DNA from: CAMLIZ01 sp036231905
GTDB taxonomy: Bacteria > Pseudomonadota > Gammaproteobacteria > Burkholderiales > Burkholderiaceae_C
NCBI RefSeq assembly: GCF_036231905.1
Contig: NZ_JAZARE010000001.1
Location: 186,001 to 250,000, forward strand
Direction of reading: 5' to 3'
DNA length: 64,000 nt
Below are positions 30,156-38,398 of the stretch, piece after piece. A program made the position numbers and the translations under genes. Numbering within the stretch: the stretch's first letter is position 1; each line of letters starts with the position of its first letter. The notes under the pieces were generated by a model. The model had not been told where the DNA came from and did no database searches. It worked only from the letters and a program-made list of their open reading frames with translations.

Positions 30156-31192
30156 GCCAGCGCCTCCACGCTGCGCAGGCGCTCGGCCGCCTGCTCGGGG
30201 GTGAGGTCACGCTGCGCATCGCCCAGCAGCTCGAAGCCGGCCATGAACTTGCGCACGGTGGCCGAGCGCAGCAGCGGCGGAAAGTAGTGCGCATGCAGCT
30301 GCCACGGCGCGGTGTCGCGCTCGTCGTGCGGCGCCCCGTGCCAGCCCATGGAGTACGGGAAGGACACGTTGAACAGCTGGTCGTAGCACCGGGTCAGGCG
30401 CTGGATCGCCAACGCGAGATCGCTGCGCTGCGCGTCGGACAGCGCTTCCAGCCGGGCGGCCGGCGCCTTGGGCAGCAGCAGGGTCTCGAAAGGCCAGTTG
30501 GCCCAGTACGGCACCACCGCCAGCCAGTGGGTGGTGTCCACCACCGTGCGCGCGCCGTCGGCCAGCTCCTGCGCCACGTAGTCCAGCAGCATCGCGCGCC
30601 CGTGTTGGGCGTGATAGGCCCGTTGGCGTTCGTCCTCCAGCGCCACCTCGCCGGGCACATGGTCGGTGGCCCAGACCTGGCCATGCGGATGCGGGCTGGA
30701 GCAGCCCATCATCGCGCCCTTGTTCTCGAACACCTGCACATGGCGGTACTGCGCACCCAGCGCCCGGCTCTGGTCCACCCAGGCCTGCACCACGGCCTCG
30801 ATCGCGGGCAACGGCATCTGCGGCAAGGTGAGCGAATGGTCGGGCGAAAAACACAGCACCCGGCAGGTGCCGCGCACCGGCGCCGCCTGCATCAGCGAAC
30901 CTGAAGCAGCGGGCGGCGGCTCGCCGGCGTCGGGCGTGAGCGCGGCAAAGTCGTTGGTGAACTCGAAGGTGCCGCTGTAGTGGGGGTTCAGCTCACCGTT
31001 GGCGCGGCGGTTGCCCGCGCACAGGTAGCAGCCGGGGTCGTGCCGCAACACCGCCTCGCCGCGCACCGGCTCCTGCTGCCCGGCCCAGGGCCGCAGGCTG
31101 CGGTGGGCCGACACGATCACCGAGCGGCCGGTGAGCGGGTTGAGCCGCCGATGCGGATGGCGCACCGGATCGAAGACGGTCGATGCGCTCAT
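30152..31192 (-). CDS. galT: galactose-1-phosphate uridylyltransferase
   Basis: A 346-residue enzyme that transfers UMP from UDP-glucose to galactose-1-phosphate. The active-site His-Pro-His triad sits in GCSSPHPHGQVWA. The zinc-type N-terminal motif CYLCAGNRRANGE (CxxC) is present, with FTNDFAAL after it. ATG 31192 overlaps the GH2 stop by four bases, and the stop overlaps galK. Length and motifs match the bacterial family. Confidence 0.96.
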
Positions 31193-33099
31193 GCCGTGAC
31201 CGGCAAGGGCGGCTCCATGTCGGCCGCCACCTGCTCCGCATGGCTGAGCGGCCCCGCATGGCCGGCCAGGCTCTCCAGCAGGCGCAGCTTCTTCAGCCAG
31301 CGCTTGTTGTAGCCCAGCGGATTGCGCTCGTAGTCCGCCGCCTTGAAAAGCTTGCCCTTGGTGGCGCGCGCGATCATGGCCGGGTCGGCCTTGGGCTGGC
31401 GCTCCGGCGTGAGCAGGCCGTTCTTCTCCAGGAAGGTGTCGGTGAGCTGGGTGTAGCAAAAGCCCACCAGGCCCTTGCATTCATGCACCGCCTCCAGCAG
31501 CGCCACATAACGCCCGGCGAATTCCGCTCCGGGTTCGACGAGTGAATAGCCCCAGCCTTCGTCGCCCTCGTGCAGCGGCGCGATGCCGCCGAACTCGGTG
31601 AGCATCACCGGGCGGTCGTGCCCTTCGAAGCCGTCCAGCAGCAGCGCGTGGCCGCCGCCCGGGCGCTCGTGCTGCAGGGTGGCACGCGCCGCCTGGCGGC
31701 TGCCGTAGCGCTCGATCAGCTTCTGCGGTTCGTCGGTGTAGTCATGGATGCTGAGGATGTCGCCGCACGGCATCTCCCAGCCGTCGTTGCCCACCACCGG
31801 GCGCGTGCCGTCCAGCGCGCGGGTGGTGTGGTACAGGGCGCGCACGAGGTCCACCTGGCGCGCCTGGGTGGGCAGTGCCGGCACGCCCCAGGATTCGTTC
31901 ACCGGCACCCAGGCCACGATGCAGGGGTGGGACAGGTCGCGCTCCACCAGCGCGCGCCACTCGTCGCACAGCGCATGCACCGTGGTGTCGGAGAAGCCGT
32001 AGGCCGAAGGCATTTCGCTCCACACGCACAGGCCCAGGCAGTCGGCCCAGTACAACCAGCGCGGGTCTTCGCTCTTCTGGTGCTTGCGGGCGCCGTTGAA
32101 ACCCAGGCGCTTGATCGCCTCGACGTCGGCGCGCAGGCGGCCGGTGTCGGCCGTCATCAGGGAATCGGGCCAGTAGCCCTGGTCCAGCACCATGCGCAGC
32201 TCGTAGGGCCGGTCATTGAGCAGGAAGCGGCCATCCTCCACCCGCACCGAGCGCATGGCGGTGTAACTCTCCACCCGGTCCAGCAGGCAACCGTCGGCGT
32301 CATGCAGCTCCACCACCGCGTCGATCAGCTGCGGATGCTCCGGCGACCACTGCAGCTCGGCGCGCGCGTCGTCGATGCCGGGGTCGGGCAGGTGGATGTC
32401 GCGCGAGGCATCGGCACCGAAGATCATGGTGCGGTCCTGCGCGATCACCGCACCGTCGGCCATCAGCGTGACCACCAGCGACATGCCCGGGCGCCCGCCC
32501 GCCACACGCACCGCCACGCCCATGTGCCAGCGCGCGAAGTTGGGCGTCCAGCGCAGGCGCTCGATGTGGGTGGCCGGCACGCGTTCGATCCACACCGATT
32601 GCCAGATGCCGGTGGTGCGGGGGTACCAGATGCTGTGCGGCTCGGCATGCCAGTCCTGCTTGCCGCGCGGCTTGTGCATGTCCGCCGGGTCATCCTCGGC
32701 CAGCACGCTGACGGTGATCTCCGCCGCTTCGGGCGCGACGCAGTCGGTGATGTCGATGGAAAACGGGCTGTGGCCGCCCACATGCTGGCCCACGCGCTGG
32801 CCGTCCACCCACACGGTGGCGCGGTAGTCCACCGCGCCGAAGTGCAGCTTCAGGCGGTCGTCCGGCCGGCTCTTCAGCCCCACCAGCGGCACGGTGCGCT
32901 CATACCAGCAACGGTGGTGAAAACCCAGGTCGCCCACGCCGCTGAGCTGGGCCTCAGGCGCATACGGCACGCGGATCTCGCGCTCGAAACGCACCTGCGC
33001 CGGCCGGCTCCAGCGCGCCTTGTCGTCATAAGTGAATTGCCAGGTGCCGTCGAGGCTGCGCCAGTCGGTGCGCCGCAGCTGGGGGCGGGGGTGGTCCAT
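31189..33099 (-). CDS. GH2-family beta-galactosidase/beta-glucuronidase-like glycosidase
   Basis: A 636-residue enzyme without signal peptide, so probably cytoplasmic. The order is an N-terminal jelly roll (20-180), immunoglobulin-like domain (about 185-290) and TIM barrel (about 295-600). The acid/base Glu402 lies in WVPVNESWGVP and the nucleophile Glu502 in VMLTEFGGIAP. Being first in an operon with galT and galK makes beta-galactosidase the best guess; glucuronidase or other GH2 activities remain possible. The start ATG 33099 faces the divergent ArsR gene across a 162-base regulatory gap. The last 25 residues extend beyond the barrel and are Ala/Glu-rich. Confidence 0.88.
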   Translation of the reverse strand: MDHPRPQLRRTDWRSLDGTWQFTYDDKARWSRPAQVRFEREIRVPYAPEAQLSGVGDLGFHHRCWYERTVPLVGLKSRPDDRLKLHFGAVDYRATVWVDGQRVGQHVGGHSPFSIDITDCVAPEAAEITVSVLAEDDPADMHKPRGKQDWHAEPHSIWYPRTTGIWQSVWIERVPATHIERLRWTPNFARWHMGVAVRVAGGRPGMSLVVTLMADGAVIAQDRTMIFGADASRDIHLPDPGIDDARAELQWSPEHPQLIDAVVELHDADGCLLDRVESYTAMRSVRVEDGRFLLNDRPYELRMVLDQGYWPDSLMTADTGRLRADVEAIKRLGFNGARKHQKSEDPRWLYWADCLGLCVWSEMPSAYGFSDTTVHALCDEWRALVERDLSHPCIVAWVPVNESWGVPALPTQARQVDLVRALYHTTRALDGTRPVVGNDGWEMPCGDILSIHDYTDEPQKLIERYGSRQAARATLQHERPGGGHALLLDGFEGHDRPVMLTEFGGIAPLHEGDEGWGYSLVEPGAEFAGRYVALLEAVHECKGLVGFCYTQLTDTFLEKNGLLTPERQPKADPAMIARATKGKLFKAADYERNPLGYNKRWLKKLRLLESLAGHAGPLSHAEQVAADMEPPLPVTA

Positions 33100-33140
33100 G
33101 AACGGGTTCCAGGAAAGGATGAAAGCAGTGCGTTCACTAT

Positions 33141-33160
33141 CTCAACAATTCTTGTTAGAG
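33141..33160. promoter_or_regulatory. AACAA-N3-TTGTT dyad, candidate operator of the galactan locus
   Basis: CTCAACAATTCTTGTTAGAG contains a perfect five-base inverted repeat AACAA/TTGTT with a three-base spacer and near-symmetric flanks (CTC/GAG). It lies 42-61 bases upstream of the GH2 start in the gap shared with the divergent ArsR gene. A related AACAAGATTCTTTGTT lies upstream of the GH43 gene at 37263. Confidence 0.5.
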
Positions 33161-33261
33161 TCAACGCATATAGAGAGTAATTTGCGCGATCCGCCGGGGG
33201 CTGCGGCACGGGCCGCGTCGATAATCTGCCCAATCCCACCGTTGTTAAGGACACAGCGCGC

Positions 33262-34227
33262 ATGAAACTGGATGGAGGCCGCGTCCTCGTGCTGGACGGC
33301 GAAGAAGTGCTGCCGGTGATCAAGGCGCTGGCGTCCGAGACGCGGCAGGCCATGCTCGCGCTGCTGACCGACCAGGTGCTCAACGTGTCCGAGCTCGCCG
33401 CCGCGATGAACCTGCCGCATTCGACGGTGAGCTTCAACATCAACCAGCTGCAGGCGGCCGGGCTGGTGTCGGTGGCCACCGAGCCGGGCACCCGCGGCAC
33501 GCAGAAGCTGTGCGCCAAGCGCTACGACGAGGTGCACATCCGCCTGCCCGGCGCGGCGGTGGAGAAGACGCCCAACGTCACGTCGGTGGCCATGCCGATC
33601 GGCAGCTACCGCTTCGTGGAGGCCAAGCCCTCCTGCGGCCTGGTGAGCGAGAACAAGATCATCGGCATGCTGGACGACCCCCGCTCGTTCTTCGAGCCGG
33701 ACCATGTGCATGCGCAGCTGATCTGGATTGCCGAGGACGGCTACATCGAATACGCCTTCCCCAACAACCTGCCTTACGGCGTGTTGCCGCGCACGCTGGA
33801 GCTGTCGATGGAGATCTGCTCCGAGGCGCCCTCGCACAACCCCGACTGGCCCTCGGACATCACGCTGGTGATCAACGACGTGGAAGTGGGCACCTGGACC
33901 AGCCCCGGCGACTACGGCGGCAAGCCCGGCCTGCTGACCCCGGCCTGGTGGCCCACCGAGCGCACCACGCACGGCCTGCTCAAGCAATGGACCGTCACCG
34001 AGGGCGGCACCCTGATCGACGGCGTCACGCTCTCCAGCGTGGCGATTGCCGACCTGCGCCTGGCGCAGTCCAACCACATCAAGGTGCGGCTCGCGGTGAA
34101 GGAGGATGCACGTCATCGCGGCGGCCTCAATCTGTTCGGGCGCAAGTTCGGCAACTACCCGCAGGACATCCTGATGCGCATCACCTACGACTTCCCCAAA
34201 GGCAGCGGCCCGGGGGCTGCCGCCTGA
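33262..34227 (+). CDS. ArsR-family regulator with large C-terminal domain
   Basis: A 321-residue protein. Residues 18-80 are a winged helix: VIKALASETRQAMLALL, then LNVSELAAAMNLPHSTVSFN and INQLQAAGLV. The remaining 240 residues form a beta-rich domain (IEYAFPNNLPYGVLP, VINDVEVGTWTSPGDYGG), far larger than in metal-sensing ArsR proteins. It lacks a Cys-rich metal site near the recognition helix. Such regulators are commonly placed by carbohydrate genes, and here it is divergent from the GH2-led operon, so local control by a sugar-derived ligand is inferred. TTAAGGA lies about 10 bases before ATG 33262. It ends 16 bases from the convergent receptor gene. Confidence 0.85.
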   Translation: MKLDGGRVLVLDGEEVLPVIKALASETRQAMLALLTDQVLNVSELAAAMNLPHSTVSFNINQLQAAGLVSVATEPGTRGTQKLCAKRYDEVHIRLPGAAVEKTPNVTSVAMPIGSYRFVEAKPSCGLVSENKIIGMLDDPRSFFEPDHVHAQLIWIAEDGYIEYAFPNNLPYGVLPRTLELSMEICSEAPSHNPDWPSDITLVINDVEVGTWTSPGDYGGKPGLLTPAWWPTERTTHGLLKQWTVTEGGTLIDGVTLSSVAIADLRLAQSNHIKVRLAVKEDARHRGGLNLFGRKFGNYPQDILMRITYDFPKGSGPGAAA

Positions 34228-34243
34228 GGGGAAGCGGGCCGCT

Positions 34244-37015
34244 TCACAGCGTGAAGTTCACGCCCAGCGAGTAGGTGGACGGCGTGTAGCGGATGTCGCG
34301 CGGCCGGCTCGGGTCGCCGATGTAGCTTTCGTACTTGGTGTGGGTGATGTTGGTGGCGTCGAACTGCAGCGACAGGTTCTTGGTGATCGCGTAGCCCAAG
34401 CTCAAGTCCACGTAGGTCGCACCGCGCACCGTGTTGACGAGGTGGAAGTCGCCGTCGTTCACGTTGTCCGCATAGGCCCCGCGGTGGGTGGCGGCCAGGC
34501 GGCCGGTGATGCCGTTGCCCTGGTACATCAGCACGAGGTTGTAGTTGTGCTTGGACACGTCCACCAGCGGTGAGTCGATGAAGGTGTCGCTGTTGAGCGA
34601 CGTGCGCGTTTGGTTCTTGCCGTTGATCAGCGTGTAGTTCGCCTGCATACCGAAGTTCCTCCAGATGCCAGGCAGAAAGTCAAAGAAGGCCTGGCCGCCG
34701 ACTTCCACGCCGTGCAACCGGCCCTTTCGCGAATTCTGCGGACGCGTCACGTAGTAGTTTTCACCGCCAATGTTTTCCACGTCGGTGAAGGGCTGTAGAT
34801 AGCCGTCGATGCGCCGGTCGAACACGGCCACCTGCACGTAGCCGTTCTTCTTGAAGTAGTACTCCAGCGTCGCGTCGGAGCTGATCGACTTGGTTGGCTT
34901 GAGATTCGGGTTGCCAGCGCTTCCCGCACCCGGCACGTTGACCGTCGCTGCCGTTAGCGCCAAAGCAGGGTTCAGATCGGCGAACGTTGGGCGCGTGATG
35001 GTCTTGCCCACGGTGAAGTGAGACTGCAGCCGGTCGGTCCAGCTCGCCACCAGGCCCAGGCTGGGCAGCACGTTGGTCTCGGACGTGGTCATGTCCAGCG
35101 GGCTCAGCACGTTGGGGTCGCCTTGCTGGGCGGGCGGCGTGCTCAAGGTGCCCTCCAGGCGCCGGTTCACCCGGATCAGGCGCACGCCGGCATTGCCCAG
35201 CACCGACACGCTGCCCACGTCGAAGCCGAACTTGCCTTGCACATAGGCCGTGATGTTGCGCTCCCGCTGCGAGAACGAGCGCAGTGGATCGGCCGGCGCG
35301 CGGCCCAGCGGTGCACCGTAGCCCTGGCGCAGTGCATCGGTGTTGTCCAGCAGGTAGTTCATGTCCGGCGTCATGAACGGGCCGAGCAGCCGGTCCACCC
35401 CGGGCACCAGGCGATCGAAGTTGGGACCGAACGCCACGCTGGCCAGCGGCCGGGCGTCGTCTGGGAAGTCGTTGAAGGTGTTGGCCGCCTGCGATTCGGC
35501 GCGGCGTTCGCTCAGGCGCACCCCGCCCATCACCTTGCGCATGAAACCGTCACCCAGCGCCCATTCGGCATCGGTCTTCCACTGCGCCTGCCGGCCGGTG
35601 TCCTCGTTCCAGTTCTGCACCAGCGCCAGCAAGGCGAACTGGCTCGGGTCGCGCAGCGGCGTCTGGCTGGAGGGGGTGGTCACCGAGGTGAAGCCGCCAT
35701 GCCCGTCCGGGCCCACGGTGTAGGTGCGCGTGGTGACGTCCATCACGCGCTGGTCCACCACGATGCGCTCGTTGGAGTACTTCGAATGCGAGAAGGCGAG
35801 GTCGGAGTTCAGGCGCAGCGGCCCTTCGCGGTAGGCCACGCCCAAGGTCGCCAGGTTGGTGCGGGTCTTCTGGCGGAAGGCCTGCGTACTCGTGGTGGTG
35901 TTGGGGTCCACGTTCCATGGATTGGGACCGTAGCGCGTGGCCGGGTTGGTGGACGAGATCACCGGGCAGATCGGGTTGTTGCCGTTGGGCAAGCAGCCCT
36001 CGGTGCCCACCACCACGTCGGTGGCATGCGGGGTCCAGCCCACGATCGAGAAGATGTAATCCGTCTCGAAGCGGTTCTTGTAGTCCATCGACAGCAGGTG
36101 CGAGCTCACCTCCAGCTTGTCGCTGGGCTTCCATTGGAAGGCGCCGTGCAGGCTGGCGCGCTCGCGGTTACCGCGGTTGTAGATGCCGCCCACGAAGGCC
36201 GCGCTGGCCAAACGCTCGCCCGGAGCGGCCGGCTGGAAGATGCCGTTCTGGTCGCGGAACACATGCGTCGAGTTGCCGTTGGCGTCCACCGACCACACCT
36301 GCTCCGGCCGGTCGTTCCACTGCACCGGGTACACGAACCGGTCCTTCTGGTAGTAGGCGTCCACCAGGAAGCCCATCTCGCCCGCATCGGTCTTGGTCCG
36401 ATTGCTGATCGAGCCGCCCACCGCCGGGTCGGTGTAGTTCTCGCTCTGCGAGGAACCCTGGGGCTTGAGGCGGCGCGCTCCCGCCTTGGCTGTGGCCTGC
36501 CAGCCCATGCCCTGGGTGAACGGCGTGGCGAGCCGTACATTCACCGAGCCAGCGATGCCGCCTTCCAGGATGTCGGCGGTCAGTGACTTGTAGACGTCCA
36601 GGCCCTGCACGGACATCACCGGCAGATCCTGGTAGCTGATGCGGCGGCCGGTGCCGGTGAACACCTCCATGCCGTTGACGGTGGTGGACACGTCGGGCAG
36701 GCCGCGAATGATCACGTTGGCGGTTTCACCGAGGTCGCGGGTGATCTGCACGCCCGAGATGCGCTGCAGCGCATCCCCGATCGACCGATCCGGAAAAGCG
36801 CCGATGTCCGACGCATTGATCGAGTCGACCACCTGGATCGAGTCGCGCTTGATCTCCTCGGTGGTGCGCAGGCTCTTGCGCATGCCGGTGATCTCCACGG
36901 TCTGCACCGTGTTGTCGGCCGCCGCCGCGGGCGTGGCCGCCTGGCCCCAGGCGGCCGTGGCGAGCGCGGACAGCGTACAAGCGATGCAGATCGGGGTGAG
37001 CTTGAAAGGAATCAT
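34244..37015 (-). CDS. TonB-dependent outer-membrane receptor (TonB-Xanth-Caul type)
   Basis: A 923-residue outer-membrane transporter. The signal peptide ends near AAWGQA. A TonB-box-like stretch is QTVEITGMR. The plug has RDSIQVVDSINASDIGAFPD and GDALQRISGVQITRD, the family signature of oligosaccharide-importing receptors. A beta-barrel of about 750 residues follows and ends YSLGVNFTL. I chose ATG 37015 with GGAG upstream; a further in-frame start at 37048 is less likely. It probably brings large galactan or arabinogalactan fragments across the outer membrane for the GH43 enzymes. It is divergent from the third GH43 gene. Confidence 0.94.
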   Translation of the reverse strand: MIPFKLTPICIACTLSALATAAWGQAATPAAAADNTVQTVEITGMRKSLRTTEEIKRDSIQVVDSINASDIGAFPDRSIGDALQRISGVQITRDLGETANVIIRGLPDVSTTVNGMEVFTGTGRRISYQDLPVMSVQGLDVYKSLTADILEGGIAGSVNVRLATPFTQGMGWQATAKAGARRLKPQGSSQSENYTDPAVGGSISNRTKTDAGEMGFLVDAYYQKDRFVYPVQWNDRPEQVWSVDANGNSTHVFRDQNGIFQPAAPGERLASAAFVGGIYNRGNRERASLHGAFQWKPSDKLEVSSHLLSMDYKNRFETDYIFSIVGWTPHATDVVVGTEGCLPNGNNPICPVISSTNPATRYGPNPWNVDPNTTTSTQAFRQKTRTNLATLGVAYREGPLRLNSDLAFSHSKYSNERIVVDQRVMDVTTRTYTVGPDGHGGFTSVTTPSSQTPLRDPSQFALLALVQNWNEDTGRQAQWKTDAEWALGDGFMRKVMGGVRLSERRAESQAANTFNDFPDDARPLASVAFGPNFDRLVPGVDRLLGPFMTPDMNYLLDNTDALRQGYGAPLGRAPADPLRSFSQRERNITAYVQGKFGFDVGSVSVLGNAGVRLIRVNRRLEGTLSTPPAQQGDPNVLSPLDMTTSETNVLPSLGLVASWTDRLQSHFTVGKTITRPTFADLNPALALTAATVNVPGAGSAGNPNLKPTKSISSDATLEYYFKKNGYVQVAVFDRRIDGYLQPFTDVENIGGENYYVTRPQNSRKGRLHGVEVGGQAFFDFLPGIWRNFGMQANYTLINGKNQTRTSLNSDTFIDSPLVDVSKHNYNLVLMYQGNGITGRLAATHRGAYADNVNDGDFHLVNTVRGATYVDLSLGYAITKNLSLQFDATNITHTKYESYIGDPSRPRDIRYTPSTYSLGVNFTL

Positions 37016-37069
37016 TCGTGGGCTCCGAGGTCGTGGACGCACGCGCATCGCGGCGACAACTGCAACAAA

Positions 37070-37087
37070 CCGATTGCCAACAATCGG
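37070..37087. promoter_or_regulatory. CCGATTG-N4-CAATCGG dyad upstream of the TonB receptor
   Basis: CCGATTGCCAACAATCGG is a perfect seven-base inverted repeat with a four-base spacer, 55-72 bases upstream of the receptor start. It may be an operator in the divergent promoter region. Its inner TTG..CAA is the inverse orientation of the AACAA..TTGTT elements nearby. Confidence 0.4.
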
Positions 37088-37202
37088 CCGGTTAACTGCA
37101 GCATTCTTTGGTAGAAAGGTGTCACTACCGCACGACTTCCCTCTCTCCGGGGCCGATCATCGCGAGTTGGCTGGAAGTAGTCACCCCGTGAAAACGATAA
37201 CA

Positions 37203-37218
37203 AACAAGATTCTTTGTT
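37203..37218. promoter_or_regulatory. AACAA-N6-TTGTT dyad upstream of the third GH43 gene
   Basis: AACAAGATTCTTTGTT has the same arms as the dyad at 33144-33156 but a longer spacer. It lies 45-60 bases before the GH43 start at 37263, in an AT-rich stretch. A partial copy (ATTCTTTG) occurs at 37103-37110. Confidence 0.4.
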
Positions 37219-37262
37219 GCTTTCTGATAGCGGCCTGCAAATCAGCCAAGGAACCCCTCGCG

Positions 37263-38261
37263 ATGCCCCGTCTGCGCTACCAGAACCCGGTCCACCCGCA
37301 CTACTTTGCCGACCCGTACGTCTGGCGCCATGCCGGCCAGTACTACGCCATCGGCACGGGCCCCGCCGAAGCGGCCGGCGAGGTGAGCGGCGCGGGCGGG
37401 GCCACCGTGTTTCCGCTGCTGCGCTCGCCCGACCTCGTGCAATGGCAGCCTGCCGGCCACGCGCTGGTGCGGCCCGATGCCGCCCTGGGCGACACCTTCT
37501 GGGCGCCGGAGATCGTGCAGGCCGACGGCCGCTGGTTCATGTACTACTCGGTCGGCCATGGCGACCGCAGCCACCAGCTGCGCGTGGCCTGCAGCGACGA
37601 ACCGCTGGGACCCTACGTGGACTGCGCCCAGCTCACCGACCCCGCGGATGTGCCCTTCGCGATCGACCCCCATCCGTTCCAGGACGTGGACGGGCGCTGG
37701 TACCTCTTCTCCGCACGCGACTTCCTGGAGACGGTGGACGACAGCGGCGCCGCGGTGCGCGCCGGCACCGCGCTGGTGGTGCATGCGATGGCCAGCATGA
37801 CCGCGCTGGTGCCCGGCAGCGGCCGCACGGTGGCGCGCGCGCGCTTCGACTGGCAGCGCTTTGCCGCCGACCGGCCCATGTACGGCCAGGTGTTCGACTG
37901 GCACACGCTGGAAGGCCCGTTCGTCGTGCGGCACGACGGCCGCTACTACTGCCTCTACAGCGGCGGCAGCTGGCAGACCCCTTCCTATGGGGTGGACTAC
38001 GTGGTGGCCGACTCGGTGATGGGGCCCTACGTGGACGACGCGCCCGGCGCCGGCCCGCGCGTGCTGCGCACCGTGCCGGGGCAGGTGCTGGGCCCGGGGC
38101 ACTGCTCGGTCACGGTGGGGCCCGACGGCAGCAGCCGCTACCTCGTCTATCACGCCTGGGGGCCGGACCAGGCGGCACGCCGCATGTGCATCGACCCGCT
38201 GGAGTTCACCGCCGACGGGCCGAGTTCGCCCGGCCCGAGCTGGCTGCCGCAACACCGCTGA
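37263..38261 (+). CDS. GH43-family glycosidase, cytoplasmic
   Basis: A 332-residue five-bladed propeller glycosidase with no signal peptide. GH43 acids are Asp17 (HYFADPYVW), Asp135 (FAIDPHPFQD) and Glu217 (HTLEGPFVV). The N-terminal YQNPVHPHYFADP pattern is that of arabinan endo-hydrolase/arabinofuranosidase-like members. ATG 37263 has AAGGA about 10 bases upstream; the frame is open upstream but overlaps the receptor. The lack of a signal peptide suggests final trimming of imported oligosaccharides in the cytoplasm, whereas the other two GH43 proteins are exported. It is oriented opposite to the main operon and probably shares its regulator. Confidence 0.88.
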   Translation: MPRLRYQNPVHPHYFADPYVWRHAGQYYAIGTGPAEAAGEVSGAGGATVFPLLRSPDLVQWQPAGHALVRPDAALGDTFWAPEIVQADGRWFMYYSVGHGDRSHQLRVACSDEPLGPYVDCAQLTDPADVPFAIDPHPFQDVDGRWYLFSARDFLETVDDSGAAVRAGTALVVHAMASMTALVPGSGRTVARARFDWQRFAADRPMYGQVFDWHTLEGPFVVRHDGRYYCLYSGGSWQTPSYGVDYVVADSVMGPYVDDAPGAGPRVLRTVPGQVLGPGHCSVTVGPDGSSRYLVYHAWGPDQAARRMCIDPLEFTADGPSSPGPSWLPQHR

Positions 38262-38398
38262 CAGCCGCTGAAAACCCGCATTGCAAAAACGCGTTCAGCA
38301 GCAGGTCCGCCGCATCCCACATTTGAACGATGCAGGCGGAGAACCGCAGGTCCATATTGGCCAGGTGCCTTGTTGGCATTCCGGTCCGGGAGGACACC

